Positions 27,908 through 37,777 are shown, counted from the first letter of the stretch. The stretch: DNA of 64,000 nt from Aureimonas ureilytica DSM 18598 = NBRC 106430 (GCF_000382705.1 NZ_ARQE01000002.1:496001-560000), one strand, 5' to 3'. Numbers and translations are program-made. The notes: a model not told the origin generated them from the sequence alone.

Positions 27908-30056
27908 ACGCCCGACCCTCAGCGACTGGGAGACGCTCGCCGCGCGCGAGGTGAAGGGCCGCGACCTCGACTGGCAGACGCCCGAGGGCATCAAAGTCAA
28001 GCCGCTCTACACGGAAGAGGACGTGGCCGGATGGGAGCCGGGCCTCCCCGGCTTCGCGCCCTTCACGCGGGGCGTGCGCGCCTCGATGTATGCCGGCCGT
28101 CCCTGGACGATCCGGCAATATGCCGGCTTCTCGACGGCCGAGGCCTCCAACGCCTTCTACCGGCGCAACCTCGCGGCGGGGCAGAAGGGCCTGTCGGTCG
28201 CCTTCGACCTCGCCACCCATCGCGGCTACGATTCGGACCACCCCCGCGTCACCGGCGACGTCGGCAAGGCGGGCGTCGCGATCGACACGGTGGAGGACAT
28301 GAAGATCCTCTTCGACGGCATCCCGCTCGCAGAGATGTCGGTGTCGATGACGATGAACGGGGCGGTCATTCCGATCCTCGCCTTCTTCATCGTGGCGGGC
28401 GAGGAACAGGGCGTGCCGCGCGCGAAGCTCGACGGGACCATCCAGAACGACATCCTCAAGGAGTTCATGGTCCGCAACACCTATATCTACCCGCCCGAAC
28501 CCTCCATGCGGATCGTCTCCGACATCTTCGCCTATACGAGTGCCGAGATGCCGAAGTTCAACTCGATCTCGATCTCCGGCTACCACATGCAGGAGGCGGG
28601 AGCGACGCAGCTCCAGGAGCTCGCCTTCACCATCGCCGACGGCATGGACTACGTGAAGTACGGGGTCGCGTCGGGCCTCGACATCGACGGTTTCGCGGGC
28701 CGTCTGTCCTTCTTCTTCGCCATCGGCATGAACTTCTTCATGGAAGTGGCCAAGCTCCGGGCCGCGCGCGTCCTCTGGCACCGGGCGATGACCGAACTCG
28801 GCGCGCGGGACGAGCGCTCCAAGATGCTGCGCACCCATTGCCAGACATCCGGCGTCTCGCTGACCGAGCAGGACCCCTACAACAACGTCATGCGCACCAC
28901 GATCGAGGCCATGGCCGCGATGCTCGGCGGCACGCAGTCGCTCCACACCAACGCGCTGGACGAGGCCATCGCGCTGCCCACGGACTTCTCCGCCCGCATC
29001 GCCCGCAACACGCAGCTCGTCCTCCAGGAGGAGACGGGCATGACGAAGGTCGTCGATCCGCTGGGGGGTTCCTACTATGTCGAGAGCCTGACCAAGGCGC
29101 TGGTCGACGGCGCCTGGGAGCTGATCCAGCGCATCCAGGCCGAGGGCGGCATGGCGAAGGCCGTCGCGGCGGGCTGGCCGAAGGCGATGATCGAGGAGGC
29201 GGCCGCCGCGAAGGCTGCGCGCATCGACCGCGGCGAGGACGTGATCGTCGGCGTCAACAAGTATCGGCTATCGGAGGAAGCCCCCATCGACATCCTCGAC
29301 GTCGACAACCACGCGGTGCGCGAGGCGCAGGTGCGGCGGATCGAACAGGTCAAGGCGAGCCGCGACGGGCAGGCCGTGGGACAAGCGCTGGAGGCCTTGC
29401 GCGAAGGCGCGAGGGCCAAGGGCAACCTCCTCGCCCTCGCGGTCGAAGCCGCGCGCGCCCGCGCGACGCTCGGCGAGATTTCGGCCGCGATGGAGGACGT
29501 GTTCGGCCGCTTCGGCACCCAGCCATCGCCCGTGAAGGGCGTCTATGGCGGGGCGTACAAGGACGATCCGCGCTGGACGCGCCTCACCGACGCCGTGGCC
29601 TCGACCGAGCGCCGCCTCGGCCGCCGGCCGCGCATGCTGGTGGCCAAGATGGGCCAGGACGGGCACGACCGAGGCGCCAATCTCGTCTCCTCCATGTTCG
29701 GCGATCTCGGCTTCGAGATCGTGCCGGGCCCCCTCTTCCAGACGCCGCAGGAGGCCGCCGCGCTGGCGGTCGAGTCCGACGTCGATGTCGTCGGCGCCTC
29801 GTCGCTCGCCGCCGGGCACAAGACGCTGATCCCCGAACTCATCGCCGAACTGGCGCAAGCGGGCCGGGCCGACATCAAGGTCGTCGCCGGCGGCGTCATC
29901 CCGGCGCAGGATTACGAGGCGCTGCGAAAGGCCGGGGTGTCCGCGATCTTCGGCCCCGGCACCAATCTCGTGGAGGCGGCGGCCGAGGTGCTGCGCCTTC
30001 TCGGCCACAACATGCCGCCGGCCGACGACACGTCCGGCCGCAGTGCCGCAGAATAA
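27894..30056 (+). CDS. scpA: methylmalonyl-CoA mutase (adenosylcobalamin-dependent)
   Basis: The product is 720 residues. It rearranges (R)-methylmalonyl-CoA to succinyl-CoA. The N-terminal TIM barrel carries the substrate signature ([40 protein letters not shown]). The C-terminal cobalamin domain carries DGHDRGA (D-x-H-x-x-G), [18 protein letters not shown] and [13 protein letters not shown]. Start [16 protein letters not shown] is at ATG 27894; upstream in-frame codons belong to the epimerase region in another frame. It is a single-chain enzyme of the alpha2/large-subunit type. No MeaB chaperone gene is seen nearby. Confidence 0.96.
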   Translation: MADTERPTLSDWETLAAREVKGRDLDWQTPEGIKVKPLYTEEDVAGWEPGLPGFAPFTRGVRASMYAGRPWTIRQYAGFSTAEASNAFYRRNLAAGQKGLSVAFDLATHRGYDSDHPRVTGDVGKAGVAIDTVEDMKILFDGIPLAEMSVSMTMNGAVIPILAFFIVAGEEQGVPRAKLDGTIQNDILKEFMVRNTYIYPPEPSMRIVSDIFAYTSAEMPKFNSISISGYHMQEAGATQLQELAFTIADGMDYVKYGVASGLDIDGFAGRLSFFFAIGMNFFMEVAKLRAARVLWHRAMTELGARDERSKMLRTHCQTSGVSLTEQDPYNNVMRTTIEAMAAMLGGTQSLHTNALDEAIALPTDFSARIARNTQLVLQEETGMTKVVDPLGGSYYVESLTKALVDGAWELIQRIQAEGGMAKAVAAGWPKAMIEEAAAAKAARIDRGEDVIVGVNKYRLSEEAPIDILDVDNHAVREAQVRRIEQVKASRDGQAVGQALEALREGARAKGNLLALAVEAARARATLGEISAAMEDVFGRFGTQPSPVKGVYGGAYKDDPRWTRLTDAVASTERRLGRRPRMLVAKMGQDGHDRGANLVSSMFGDLGFEIVPGPLFQTPQEAAALAVESDVDVVGASSLAAGHKTLIPELIAELAQAGRADIKVVAGGVIPAQDYEALRKAGVSAIFGPGTNLVEAAAEVLRLLGHNMPPADDTSGRSAAE

Positions 30057-30065
30057 GGACCGCTC

Positions 30066-32063
30066 GTGTTCAAGAAGATCCTCATCGCCAATCGCGGCGA
30101 GATCGCCTGCCGCGTCATGCGCACCGCCAAGCGCATGGGGCTCGCGACCGTCGCCGTCTATTCCGACGCGGATGCGCTGAGCCCGCATGTCCTCATGGCC
30201 GACGAGGCGGTGCGCCTCGGCCCCGCGCCGGCGGCCGAGAGCTATCTGCGCGCCGACCTGATCCTGGAGGCGGCGAAGGCGACGGGTGCGGACTGCATCC
30301 ATCCTGGCTACGGCTTCCTGTCGGAGCGCGAGAGTTTCGCGCGCGCCTGCGAGGAGGCCGGCATCGCCTTCGTCGGCCCGCCGCCATCCGCCATCGCGGC
30401 GATGGGCGACAAGATCCAGTCGAAGAAGCTGGCGAAGGAAGCCGGCGTCAACGTCGTGCCGGGCTATCTCGGCGAGATCGACGATACCGAGCATGCGGTG
30501 CGCATTTCGGCCGAGATCGGCTTTCCCGTGATGATGAAGGCCTCGGCCGGCGGCGGCGGCAAGGGGATGCGCCTCGCCTGGAACGAGGAGGATGTTCGCG
30601 AGGGCTTCGAGGCGGTGAAGCGCGAGGGCCTGTCGAGCTTCGGCGACGACCGCGTCTTCATCGAAAAGTTCATCGAAGAGCCGCGCCACATCGAGATCCA
30701 GGTGCTCGGCGACAAGCACGGCACCGTCCTCTATCTCGGCGAGCGCGAATGCTCGATCCAGCGGCGGCACCAGAAGGTGGTGGAGGAAGCGCCCTCGCCT
30801 TTCGTCACCCCCGACATGCGGAAGGCGATGGGCGAGCAGGCCGTGGCGCTCGCCAAAGCCGTCGGCTACCACTCGGCCGGCACGGTGGAACTGATCGTCT
30901 CGGGCGCCGACCCGACGGGGGAGAGCTTCTACTTCCTCGAGATGAACACGCGCCTCCAGGTCGAGCATCCCGTCACGGAAATGGTCACCGGGCTCGATCT
31001 GGTGGAGGAGATGATCCGCGTCGCGGCGGGCGAGCGGCTTCGCCTCACCCAGGACGAGGTTCGCCTCGACGGCTGGTCGATCGAGACGCGCGTCTACGCC
31101 GAGGACCCCTATCGCGGCTTCCTCCCCTCCACCGGCCGGCTCGTGCGCTACCGCCCGCCGGAGGCCGGCGACGGAGTGCGCGTGGACGATGGCGTCGCGG
31201 AGGGCGGCGAGGTCTCGATGTTCTACGATCCGATGATCGCCAAGCTCGTGACCCACGGAACGACGCGCGACGAAGCGATCCAGCGGCAGGTCGAGGCGCT
31301 GGATCGCTTCGCGATCAGCGGGCTCGGGCACAATATCGACTTCCTCTCGGCCCTCATGCAGCACGAGCGCTTCCAAAGGGGCGCGCTGACCACCGGCTTC
31401 ATCGCGGAAGAATACAAGGACGGCTTCACCGGCCAGGAGCCGGACGAGCCCCTGGCGCGCCGGCTCGCGGTCGCCGCCGTCATGGTCGCGCTCACCCGCG
31501 CCGAGCGCGATGCCACGATCGACGGTCAGCTCGGCCCCGCCATCCGCCCCTCGCCACGGCGGATCGCCGAACTCGGCGAACGACGCTTCGACATCACCGT
31601 GTCCGGCACGGGATCGGCGCGGGACGTGTCGATCGACGGCGCGCCGCCCGTCCCGGCGCGGCTGGACTGGAGCCCCGGCGAGGCGATGGCGCGCGTCACG
31701 CTCGATGGCGAGCCCCTGTGGATGCGCGTCGCTCCGACGCTGACGGGCGCTCGCCTGACGACGCGCGGGGCGACCCATGCGTTAAGGGTCCTCCCGCCGC
31801 GCATCGCCGAGCTTTCGCGGCATATGCTCCAGAAGGCTCCGCCCGATCTCTCGCGCCTTCTGATCTGCCCGATGCCGGGCCTTCTGACGCAGCTTCGCGT
31901 CGCGCCGGGAGACCGGGTGGAAGCCGGTCAAATCCTCGGCACGATCGAGGCGATGAAGATGGAAAACAATCTGCGCGCGCTCAAAGCGGCGACGATCGCG
32001 GCCGTCCACGCGAGCGTCGGCGACAGCCTGCCCGCCGACTTCGTGATCCTCGAATTCGAGTGA
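30066..32063 (+). CDS. pccA: propionyl-CoA carboxylase alpha subunit (biotin carboxylase + BCCP)
   Basis: The product is 665 residues. Residues 1-450 form the biotin carboxylase: N-terminus KKILIANRGEIACRVMRTAK, glycine-rich ATP-grasp loop KASAGGGGKGMRL, and active-site region FLEMNTRLQVEHPVTEMVTG. A BT linker domain follows, then a C-terminal biotin carrier domain with EAMKMEN, biotin being attached to Lys631. It starts with GTG, with AAGGA 6 bases upstream, and follows the mutase by 9 bases. It works with PccB as an alpha6beta6-type complex. It ends the operon; a hairpin lies just after the stop. Confidence 0.95.
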   Translation: MFKKILIANRGEIACRVMRTAKRMGLATVAVYSDADALSPHVLMADEAVRLGPAPAAESYLRADLILEAAKATGADCIHPGYGFLSERESFARACEEAGIAFVGPPPSAIAAMGDKIQSKKLAKEAGVNVVPGYLGEIDDTEHAVRISAEIGFPVMMKASAGGGGKGMRLAWNEEDVREGFEAVKREGLSSFGDDRVFIEKFIEEPRHIEIQVLGDKHGTVLYLGERECSIQRRHQKVVEEAPSPFVTPDMRKAMGEQAVALAKAVGYHSAGTVELIVSGADPTGESFYFLEMNTRLQVEHPVTEMVTGLDLVEEMIRVAAGERLRLTQDEVRLDGWSIETRVYAEDPYRGFLPSTGRLVRYRPPEAGDGVRVDDGVAEGGEVSMFYDPMIAKLVTHGTTRDEAIQRQVEALDRFAISGLGHNIDFLSALMQHERFQRGALTTGFIAEEYKDGFTGQEPDEPLARRLAVAAVMVALTRAERDATIDGQLGPAIRPSPRRIAELGERRFDITVSGTGSARDVSIDGAPPVPARLDWSPGEAMARVTLDGEPLWMRVAPTLTGARLTTRGATHALRVLPPRIAELSRHMLQKAPPDLSRLLICPMPGLLTQLRVAPGDRVEAGQILGTIEAMKMENNLRALKAATIAAVHASVGDSLPADFVILEFE

Positions 32064-32067
32064 GGCC

Positions 32068-32092
32068 GGCCGAGCGGCGTTGACGCTCGGCC
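32068..32092. terminator. hairpin between convergent pccA and DUF2264 gene
   Basis: GGCCGAGCG (32068-32076) and CGCTCGGCC (32084-32092) form a perfect 9-bp stem with a 7-base loop, five bases after the pccA stop and sixteen before the end of the convergent gene. There is no T tract on either side, so it could act as a weak bidirectional terminator or an mRNA 3'-end stabiliser. Confidence 0.6.
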
Positions 32093-32107
32093 AGCGACGC
32101 GACCCGA

Positions 32108-34000
32108 TCAGCCCGCCCGCGTCTCCCCGGACCAGCCGACCGCCCGCGCGGCCGTCCGGAACCTGTCGGTGAGCATGGGGGGCGAGGCCACCGCCTCCGG
32201 GTCGGGGACGCCGAACGCCGCGGTGACGAGAACGCTGCGCCCGGCGGGCACGACGCCCGCAAGACGCGGAAAGAAGGTGCGGGGAACCAGGAGATTGGTG
32301 TTGGGCGCTGCCCTGATCACGCTCGCCTCGCGCTGGCCCGAGAGATCGAGAAGGCCGGAGAGGGCCGAGCGCGTTCGAACGAAGCCGCGCCCCGGCTCGA
32401 TCTCGAACCAGTCTTCCGGCGAGATATGCCCGTCGCCGGTGCGGTCCAACGCGAAGCCCCCCTCGGCGACGTGGAGCGGCGCGTCGGTGTCGATCCGGTG
32501 AAGCCGCACATGCCAGCCCGGCCCGGCGAAATCGAGCCAGGTCTCGATGCTGAGGCCATCGTCGGGCTGCCAGCGCCCCCAGACGAGTCCCTGATCCGTC
32601 CCAGCCTCGGTGATCCGGCAGCGCGACTGCCAGACGAGCCCGTCGCGCGACACCATCAACCCGCTGTCGACCGCGCTGCGCTCGGGCCGATCGGGCGCCC
32701 AGGCATCGCTCGCCACCGAGAAGCCGAAGGCGGCGGAATAGGCGAAGCGGCCATATTTGGCGTCGGAACAGCGGTGCTCGCGCCCGTCCTGCCCGCCGGT
32801 CAGCATGAGCGCTTCGCCCGGCTCCCGCCGCAGCGCGAAGCCGCCGGCCGAAGACAGGCGCGGGCCATCCGGCAGCGCCTCCGGCTCCTCCTCCTCGGCC
32901 ATCCAGAACGGGTGATCCTCAGGCAGGGCCGCGACCAGAAAGGTCTTCAGCGCCCAATAGGGCGAGCCCGGCGCGTTATAGGCTTCCGAAACGAGGAGGT
33001 TGGGATAGGCATAGCCGATCGTCAGAATGCCGTCGCGATCGGCGATCGGCTGGTTCGCCCACCAGCGGAGATGGCGCAGGAGAAGGCCCTTGATCCGTCC
33101 CCAGGGAAGAACCGCCTCGCCCGCGAAGGCGCAGGCCGCCCAGAAGGCGCCCTGAACGAAGCGATAGGTCATGGAGCGCCCGAACGGGATCGCCGCACCG
33201 CTATCGGCGAACCAGAACTGGAAATCCTCGGCAAAGCGCCGGGCGCGCTCGCGAAAGCGCGCGGCGTGGTCGGGGAAGAGATCGGGGGCGAGCTGCGCCA
33301 GCATCAGCCCGTAGAAATGCATTCCCATCGGCGTGTAATAGTCGAGCTGGTACCATTTGCCGTCGCGGTAATACCCATCGGCGATGTGGAACGTGTCGAG
33401 CCGATCCAGCGCCTCTTCCACCGCCTCGCGCGACCAGTCCTCGCCGACGCGGCGCAGTGCGAGATTGGTCAAGACGCGGAAGAAGAGCCAATTGTTGTCG
33501 GCGGTCGGATGCGCGTTGATCGACCGCATCCAGGCCGCGAGCCGGCGCTTGGCCGCGTCCGGCAGCGGCGCCCAGAACGTCTCGGGGGCGAGCAGGAGAG
33601 CCTGCGACAGGCCCGCCATTTCCACCATGCGCTGGTCGTGCCGGCCAACATCGCCCCAATAATCGGGGTGATCGGGGTTCGTGCCGTGGTCGAGCCCGGA
33701 CAGCACGAGATCCAGCCCTTCGAAGGCACCGCCGCCGGCGGCCAGGGGCGCGAGACCCCAGAGCGGCCGGGTGAAGCTTTCCATCTCCGCCGCCGCGCTC
33801 GCGTAATGCACGCCGCCGACGCCGAGGCGAACCCGCGCGCCGCTTTCGGAGTACCAGGGCAGGAGCGGCGCATGGAGCGCGCGCACGGCTTCCTGCAGAT
33901 CGGCTCGCGTTTCCAGCTTGTTGCCATGCAAGGGGTTGCAGTGGACCAGCCGGCGCACGGCCGCTTCCTCCGCCCAGGCGCTCGGCGCGGCTCGACTCAT
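32108..34000 (-). CDS. DUF2264 protein, predicted (alpha/alpha) toroid enzyme
   Basis: The product is about 630 residues with no signal peptide. The N-terminal two thirds match DUF2264, an all-helical toroid-like domain: GGVHYASAAAEMESFTRPLW, ADNNWLFFRVLTNLALRR, YYRDGKWYQLDYYTPMGMHF and DGILTIGYAYPNLLVSEAYN. The C-terminal third is beta-rich, as in many polysaccharide lyases and hydrolases of this shape. It lies in the uronate cluster downstream of the GntR gene, so an intracellular glycan hydrolase or lyase is plausible, but no activity is assigned to the family with confidence. ATG 34000 has AGGAGG 8 bases before it. Confidence 0.8.
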   Translation of the reverse strand: MSRAAPSAWAEEAAVRRLVHCNPLHGNKLETRADLQEAVRALHAPLLPWYSESGARVRLGVGGVHYASAAAEMESFTRPLWGLAPLAAGGGAFEGLDLVLSGLDHGTNPDHPDYWGDVGRHDQRMVEMAGLSQALLLAPETFWAPLPDAAKRRLAAWMRSINAHPTADNNWLFFRVLTNLALRRVGEDWSREAVEEALDRLDTFHIADGYYRDGKWYQLDYYTPMGMHFYGLMLAQLAPDLFPDHAARFRERARRFAEDFQFWFADSGAAIPFGRSMTYRFVQGAFWAACAFAGEAVLPWGRIKGLLLRHLRWWANQPIADRDGILTIGYAYPNLLVSEAYNAPGSPYWALKTFLVAALPEDHPFWMAEEEEPEALPDGPRLSSAGGFALRREPGEALMLTGGQDGREHRCSDAKYGRFAYSAAFGFSVASDAWAPDRPERSAVDSGLMVSRDGLVWQSRCRITEAGTDQGLVWGRWQPDDGLSIETWLDFAGPGWHVRLHRIDTDAPLHVAEGGFALDRTGDGHISPEDWFEIEPGRGFVRTRSALSGLLDLSGQREASVIRAAPNTNLLVPRTFFPRLAGVVPAGRSVLVTAAFGVPDPEAVASPPMLTDRFRTAARAVGWSGETRAG

Positions 34001-34111
34001 TCTGATTTCCTCCTGACTCAAGGATCGGCCCTCGCTCGCATCGGCCTGCGCAGCGCATCTGGGGCGATCGATGTCCGGCGTCGCGACGGCTCACGCCTGA
34101 TCGCCGGCGCC

Positions 34112-34870
34112 CTAGCCCCGCTGGCCAGCGCTCGAGGCCGCCGCGCCGATATGCCCGCGATGCAGAAGCTCGCGGTGGCGCTCCTGGCTGCCCTTGAGAT
34201 GGGCGCGCATCGCCTCGCGCGCCTCGTCCGCATCGCCCCGCGAGATCGCCAGAACGATGCGCTCGTGCTCGGCATTGAGCTGGCCGTGATAGCTGCGCTC
34301 GGCCTCGGCCCGGCTGCGGGTGACGATCTCGGATTTCGGAATGGCCGTCTGTCCGTTCGCGATCAGAAACTCGGCGAAATGCGGATTGTTGGTGGCCTGC
34401 GCGATGGCGAGGTGCAGGGCGAAGTCAGCTTCGCGGATCGGCGCGCCCTGCTTCGTGCAGGCGACCACCGCGCCATGGCGCTCCAGGATGTCCTCTTCCT
34501 GCGCCGGCGAACGGCGCGAGGCGGCAAGGCCGGCGGCCTCGATCTCGATCGGCGTGCGGATTTCGAGAATTTCCAGTGCGGACGTGACCTTGGCGCGCTC
34601 GACCCGGCGCAGCGGATCGCTCGGCGCGCGCATGTCGCGAACGAAGACGCCCGCCCCTTGCCGGGCCTCCACGAGGGATTCGATCCGCAGCGTGGCGATC
34701 GCCTCGCGCACCACGGTTCGGCTGACACCGTAATGCTCGGTCAGCTTCGCCTCGCTCGGCAGCTTGTCGCCGGGCTGGAACTCGCCGCCGACGATCGCGT
34801 CGCGCAGCGCGTCGCTGAGCTTCAGGACGAGGCTTCCGGCGGGCCGCCGGGCGACGCTGATCTGTCCCAT
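34112..34870 (-). CDS. GntR/FadR-family regulator of the uronate cluster
   Basis: A protein of about 252 residues. The N-terminal winged helix has LSDALRDAIVGGEFQPGDKL, then PSEAKLTEHYGVSRTVVREA and VEARQGAGVFV. The C-terminal FCD ligand domain has DFALHLAIAQATNNPHFAEF and a metal-binding His pattern (NAEHERI, REAMRAHL). FadR-type FCD members such as UxuR, ExuR and KdgR-like proteins often sense sugar acids. It lies between the catabolic genes. ACAAGTT/AACTTGT motifs occur just upstream of it and again in the divergent promoter at 37741, suggesting it controls both. ATG 34870 is preceded by a purine-rich site. Confidence 0.88.
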   Translation of the reverse strand: MGQISVARRPAGSLVLKLSDALRDAIVGGEFQPGDKLPSEAKLTEHYGVSRTVVREAIATLRIESLVEARQGAGVFVRDMRAPSDPLRRVERAKVTSALEILEIRTPIEIEAAGLAASRRSPAQEEDILERHGAVVACTKQGAPIREADFALHLAIAQATNNPHFAEFLIANGQTAIPKSEIVTRSRAEAERSYHGQLNAEHERIVLAISRGDADEAREAMRAHLKGSQERHRELLHRGHIGAAASSAGQRG

Positions 34871-34919
34871 GACGCTTCTTTCCCCTTTGGACCTCGCCTC
34901 ACCCTTCATGACATGTTCT

Positions 34920-34946
34920 ACAAGTTGCGACAACTCTCAAACTTGT
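34920..34946. promoter_or_regulatory. candidate GntR operator upstream of the regulator gene
   Basis: ACAAGTT (34920-34926) and AACTTGT (34940-34946) form an inverted repeat. Nested in it is AGTTGCGACAACT (34923-34935), a perfect 5-3-5 palindrome. It lies about 50 bases before the regulator ATG (34870). The same heptamers occur in the divergent promoter near 37741-37777. Shared motifs at both ends of the cluster suggest one regulator. Confidence 0.6.
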
Positions 34947-34963
34947 CTCATGGCTTCGGGCGA

Positions 34964-35776
34964 TCAGACTTCGTGGCCGAACGCCTCGATCCGTGTGAGC
35001 GCGGGAAAGGGCGATGGGTCGTCGGCCTTCACCAGCCGCTCCAGCCGCAGCCATTCCACCACGCGCGGCACGATCGGAAATCCCTGCCGCCGACCGGTCT
35101 TCGCGAGGTTCAACGTCTCGCGCGAGCCGTCGGACAGAACGATATCCGCCTGACGCCACCAGGCGTCGTGCGGAAAGTCGGCGCGCAGGGTCAGCGCCAC
35201 CTCGTCGAGGCGCACGCGCCGTCCGAAGTCGAGGGTCAAGGCGGCGTTCGGGTCCTGGTTGATGCCCCAGCTCGTATAGGGCCAGAACCCGTGGTCGTCA
35301 TTGGCGCATTCGCCGTCGATCGCGTTGCGCGCCGCGAACACCGCCTCGCCGCGCGTTTCCACATTGGCGCTGGCATGGGGAAAGGCCGACGCATTGCCGG
35401 GGTCGTCATAGGGATTGAGCGCCAGATCGCGACGCGCCGCGAGTTCCTCCGGCCGCGCCAGACGCACCGAAAGGCGATGCAGCTCGCCCGAGAAGGCGCG
35501 CGGCGAATAGGTCTTGCGGCGTGGGCCGAAGGGCACCGGCAGGGCGAAGCGGCCGCCCTTGAGGAAGACCAGCGCCGGCGCCATCGCGTCGTCCAGCGAG
35601 AGGTGAACGAAGGTGCCCTCGCCCGCCGTCTCGCCCCCTGTCTCGCCCCCTGTCTCGACCGCCACGACGTCGCCCTCGGCATAGGTCTCGCGGAAGACGA
35701 GAAACACCTCGTCCGCCGCCGTGCGCTGCGCGCGCGGGCGTCCCTCGCCGTCCAGAACGCTCAAGGTGAGATTCAT
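34964..35776 (-). CDS. predicted carbohydrate-binding (discoidin-like) protein
   Basis: The product is 270 residues with no signal peptide. The C-terminal half resembles an F5/8-type C (discoidin, CBM32-like) beta-sandwich: ARNAIDGECANDDHGFWPYT, then ALTLDFGRRVRLDEVALTLR and IVPRVVEWLRLERLVK. The N-terminal half has GETYAEGD-like beta segments of unknown type. A run of GGET/GGET/AGEG at about residues 43-54 is encoded by a 12-base tandem repeat (about 35632-35658), likely a slippage expansion. The gene lies 14 bases after the heparinase-like gene on the same strand, so it is co-transcribed. It may help bind uronate oligosaccharides in the cytoplasm. Confidence 0.7.
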   Translation of the reverse strand: MNLTLSVLDGEGRPRAQRTAADEVFLVFRETYAEGDVVAVETGGETGGETAGEGTFVHLSLDDAMAPALVFLKGGRFALPVPFGPRRKTYSPRAFSGELHRLSVRLARPEELAARRDLALNPYDDPGNASAFPHASANVETRGEAVFAARNAIDGECANDDHGFWPYTSWGINQDPNAALTLDFGRRVRLDEVALTLRADFPHDAWWRQADIVLSDGSRETLNLAKTGRRQGFPIVPRVVEWLRLERLVKADDPSPFPALTRIEAFGHEV

Positions 35777-35789
35777 CGCTTCCAGCCTT

Positions 35790-37673
35790 TCAGGTGATGG
35801 TGAGTTTCAGCGGGCCAAGCAAAGGGAGGCGAAGTCGCCAGATGCGAGGTCCCCAGGCAAGGCCGAGCCGCGCATCCGCGATCTCGACCGTCTCGCAAAG
35901 CGGCGGCCCGGCCCCCTCCACGACGATGCGCGCGCCGCTGACGGGCAGCATGATCGTGCCGGGCTCCAGCTGCGGGGCTTCGGCGAAGAGGAGCGACAAC
36001 TCGCCCGCTCGCTCGCCTTGCCAGCGGTCCTCGATCTCGACCGCTCCGCCCTTCGAGAAACGCACCGAGCGCCGATAGAAGCGAAGCCCGGCCGATGGCG
36101 GATAGGCGCCGGCTATCTCCATGTCGATCAGCGTTTCCCGCTCGCCGAGCAGGACCTCGTGCTCGCTCGTGCCGAACGCCACGCCGTCCGCCTGCATCGC
36201 GCCCTCGAAGCTCGGCAGGTTGTGCCAGGCCGATTGCATGGTCCAGATTTCGTAGCGGCGCGGCGAGAAGGTCTTGGCCGTATAGGTTTCGACGCCGAGA
36301 TCGATCAGCACCGGCGCACCGCCGCGCCAGAGGGTGACGCTGCCGACATCGTTGTGATTGTGGCTGTCGCCATTGTGGCCGCCCTTCACCGCGAGGGCGA
36401 ACCGCGCGTCGCGCGCGACGGTGAGCCCGATGCTTGGATAGTGCCGATCGCGCCGGGGCGGCTCGCCCTTGGCTGCAGCGGTCAGCGCCTCATGGTCCAG
36501 CGCTTCCCGCAGTCGATACCAGAGATTGATCTCGTCCGGCCGCTCGAAGCTCGCGGCCCTCGCGGCGTCGCTTGCTGCGAACCGCTCCAGAAAGGGCGAG
36601 CCGACCGCCTGCCCGAAGCGCCATTCGCGCGCGCCGCAGGGCTCCAGCCGGGCCGAGGCATCCCCGAAATTGAAATAATGTGGTCCCTCCACCTGCATGT
36701 CCGCCAGAAACTCGGCCATCGCCTTGAGCTTTGGAAGATGCCAGAGCGGCGCGAACGCGCCCGGGGCGACGCTGGAGAGGATGTCCAGCGCGCCATGGAG
36801 GCACAGCGCGGCATGACGCCAGTAGAGCGCGCCTTCCGCGCAGGCGCCGTCCTCGCCGTAATCCTTCCAGAAGGCGTCGAGGCTGCGCGCGGCCTGCTCC
36901 ACCACGCGGCGGCGCGTACCTTCGCCATGCGGGCGCGAAAAGACCGTAAGCAGGACGTTCTGCGTGCACCAGGCCGTCCAATTGTTCATCGGCTCGTCGC
37001 CGTCGCCCATCCACCAGAAATGAACGTCGAGATAGGGAGTCACGATGCGCCGCTCGATTTCCCGGTCGACACGCCGCAGGATCGCGGGGTCCGCCGCATC
37101 GAGCGGCCCGGCGAGCAGATGGCCCGCCACCGCCAGAAGGGCGCCGGTCTCGGCGGCGAAGAGGTCGATCACCGGGCGCTCGTTGTCCGGCAGCGGCAGG
37201 CGCGGCCCGCCGCGCACGTGGCTGTTATGGGCCGGCAATTGCCAGCCGCTTTCCTCGCAAAGAAGCATCATTCCGTCGATCACGGCGTCCAGAAAGCGGC
37301 CCAGCCCCTCCACGCATTCGGCCAGAACCAGCGCGGCGAGCTGCCGGCGGCGATCGAAATAGAGCGCCTCGAAACGGGCGCGGTCGCCTTCGCGCACATA
37401 GGCGCGGTAGTCGCTGGCGAGGAGCTGCGGCCACGGGCGCGCCTGCATCGCCTCGCCGCGCGCGACGAGAGCATGGCGCACCGCCTCGGGAAGCGCGTCC
37501 CAGGCCGCACGGTCCTCGAAGACGGGTCCCGGCGAAAAGGCGCCGAGCGCGGCTGGCAGACGCACCAGCGCCGTCGAGAAGGGAGCGGCGGCGGTCGCAT
37601 TGCCGGTCACAGGCGTCTCACGCTCGGCCCTCTCACTCTCGCCGGTCCGCTCAATGCCCATGTCGGCGCTCAT
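35790..37673 (-). CDS. heparinase II/III-family polysaccharide lyase-like enzyme
   Basis: A protein of about 627 residues with no signal peptide, so it is probably cytoplasmic and acts on imported oligosaccharides. The N-terminal (alpha/alpha) toroid includes WWMGDGDEPMNNWTAWCTQN and WKDYGEDGACAEGALYWRHA. The heparinase II/III beta-sandwich follows with the diagnostic GGHNGDSHNHNDVGSVTLW and VLIDLGVETYTAKTF. These Tyr, His and Asn positions match the catalytic neighbourhood of lyases cleaving uronate-containing chains by beta-elimination. Three starts are possible (37682 GTG, 37673 ATG, 37661 ATG); 37673 is chosen without strong evidence. It is the first gene of the minus-strand operon, divergent from the importer. 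Confidence 0.85.
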   Translation of the reverse strand: MSADMGIERTGESERAERETPVTGNATAAAPFSTALVRLPAALGAFSPGPVFEDRAAWDALPEAVRHALVARGEAMQARPWPQLLASDYRAYVREGDRARFEALYFDRRRQLAALVLAECVEGLGRFLDAVIDGMMLLCEESGWQLPAHNSHVRGGPRLPLPDNERPVIDLFAAETGALLAVAGHLLAGPLDAADPAILRRVDREIERRIVTPYLDVHFWWMGDGDEPMNNWTAWCTQNVLLTVFSRPHGEGTRRRVVEQAARSLDAFWKDYGEDGACAEGALYWRHAALCLHGALDILSSVAPGAFAPLWHLPKLKAMAEFLADMQVEGPHYFNFGDASARLEPCGAREWRFGQAVGSPFLERFAASDAARAASFERPDEINLWYRLREALDHEALTAAAKGEPPRRDRHYPSIGLTVARDARFALAVKGGHNGDSHNHNDVGSVTLWRGGAPVLIDLGVETYTAKTFSPRRYEIWTMQSAWHNLPSFEGAMQADGVAFGTSEHEVLLGERETLIDMEIAGAYPPSAGLRFYRRSVRFSKGGAVEIEDRWQGERAGELSLLFAEAPQLEPGTIMLPVSGARIVVEGAGPPLCETVEIADARLGLAWGPRIWRLRLPLLGPLKLTIT

Positions 37674-37740
37674 GCCGGCCACCCGCAGAACTCGTCATAC
37701 CACTTGCTCCGAAATTCGTGAAACCGCCGCGCCGAAATCG

Positions 37741-37777
37741 AACTTGTGCTACCGCAAAAATACAAGTACGACAAGTT
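37741..37777. promoter_or_regulatory. candidate GntR operators in the divergent heparinase/ABC-importer promoter
   Basis: AACTTGT (37741-37747) is inverted to ACAAGTT (37771-37777). ACAAGTACG followed by ACAAGTTTG (37762-37779) forms a 9-base-period direct repeat. This is the same heptamer pair as at 34920-34946. The sites lie about 65-100 bases before the importer ATG (37843) and a similar distance from the heparinase start. Coordinate control of both operons is inferred. Confidence 0.6.

Noticed and set aside
28031-32083. A 1350-codon open frame on the + strand across mcm and pccA
   Set aside because: It is an Arg/Pro/Gly-rich shadow in another frame of two well-identified genes; long shadow frames are expected in such GC-rich DNA.
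32426-35797. A 1123-codon + strand frame opposite DUF2264, GntR and discoidin genes
   Set aside because: The minus-strand genes have clear domains and ribosome sites; the + frame has no family features.
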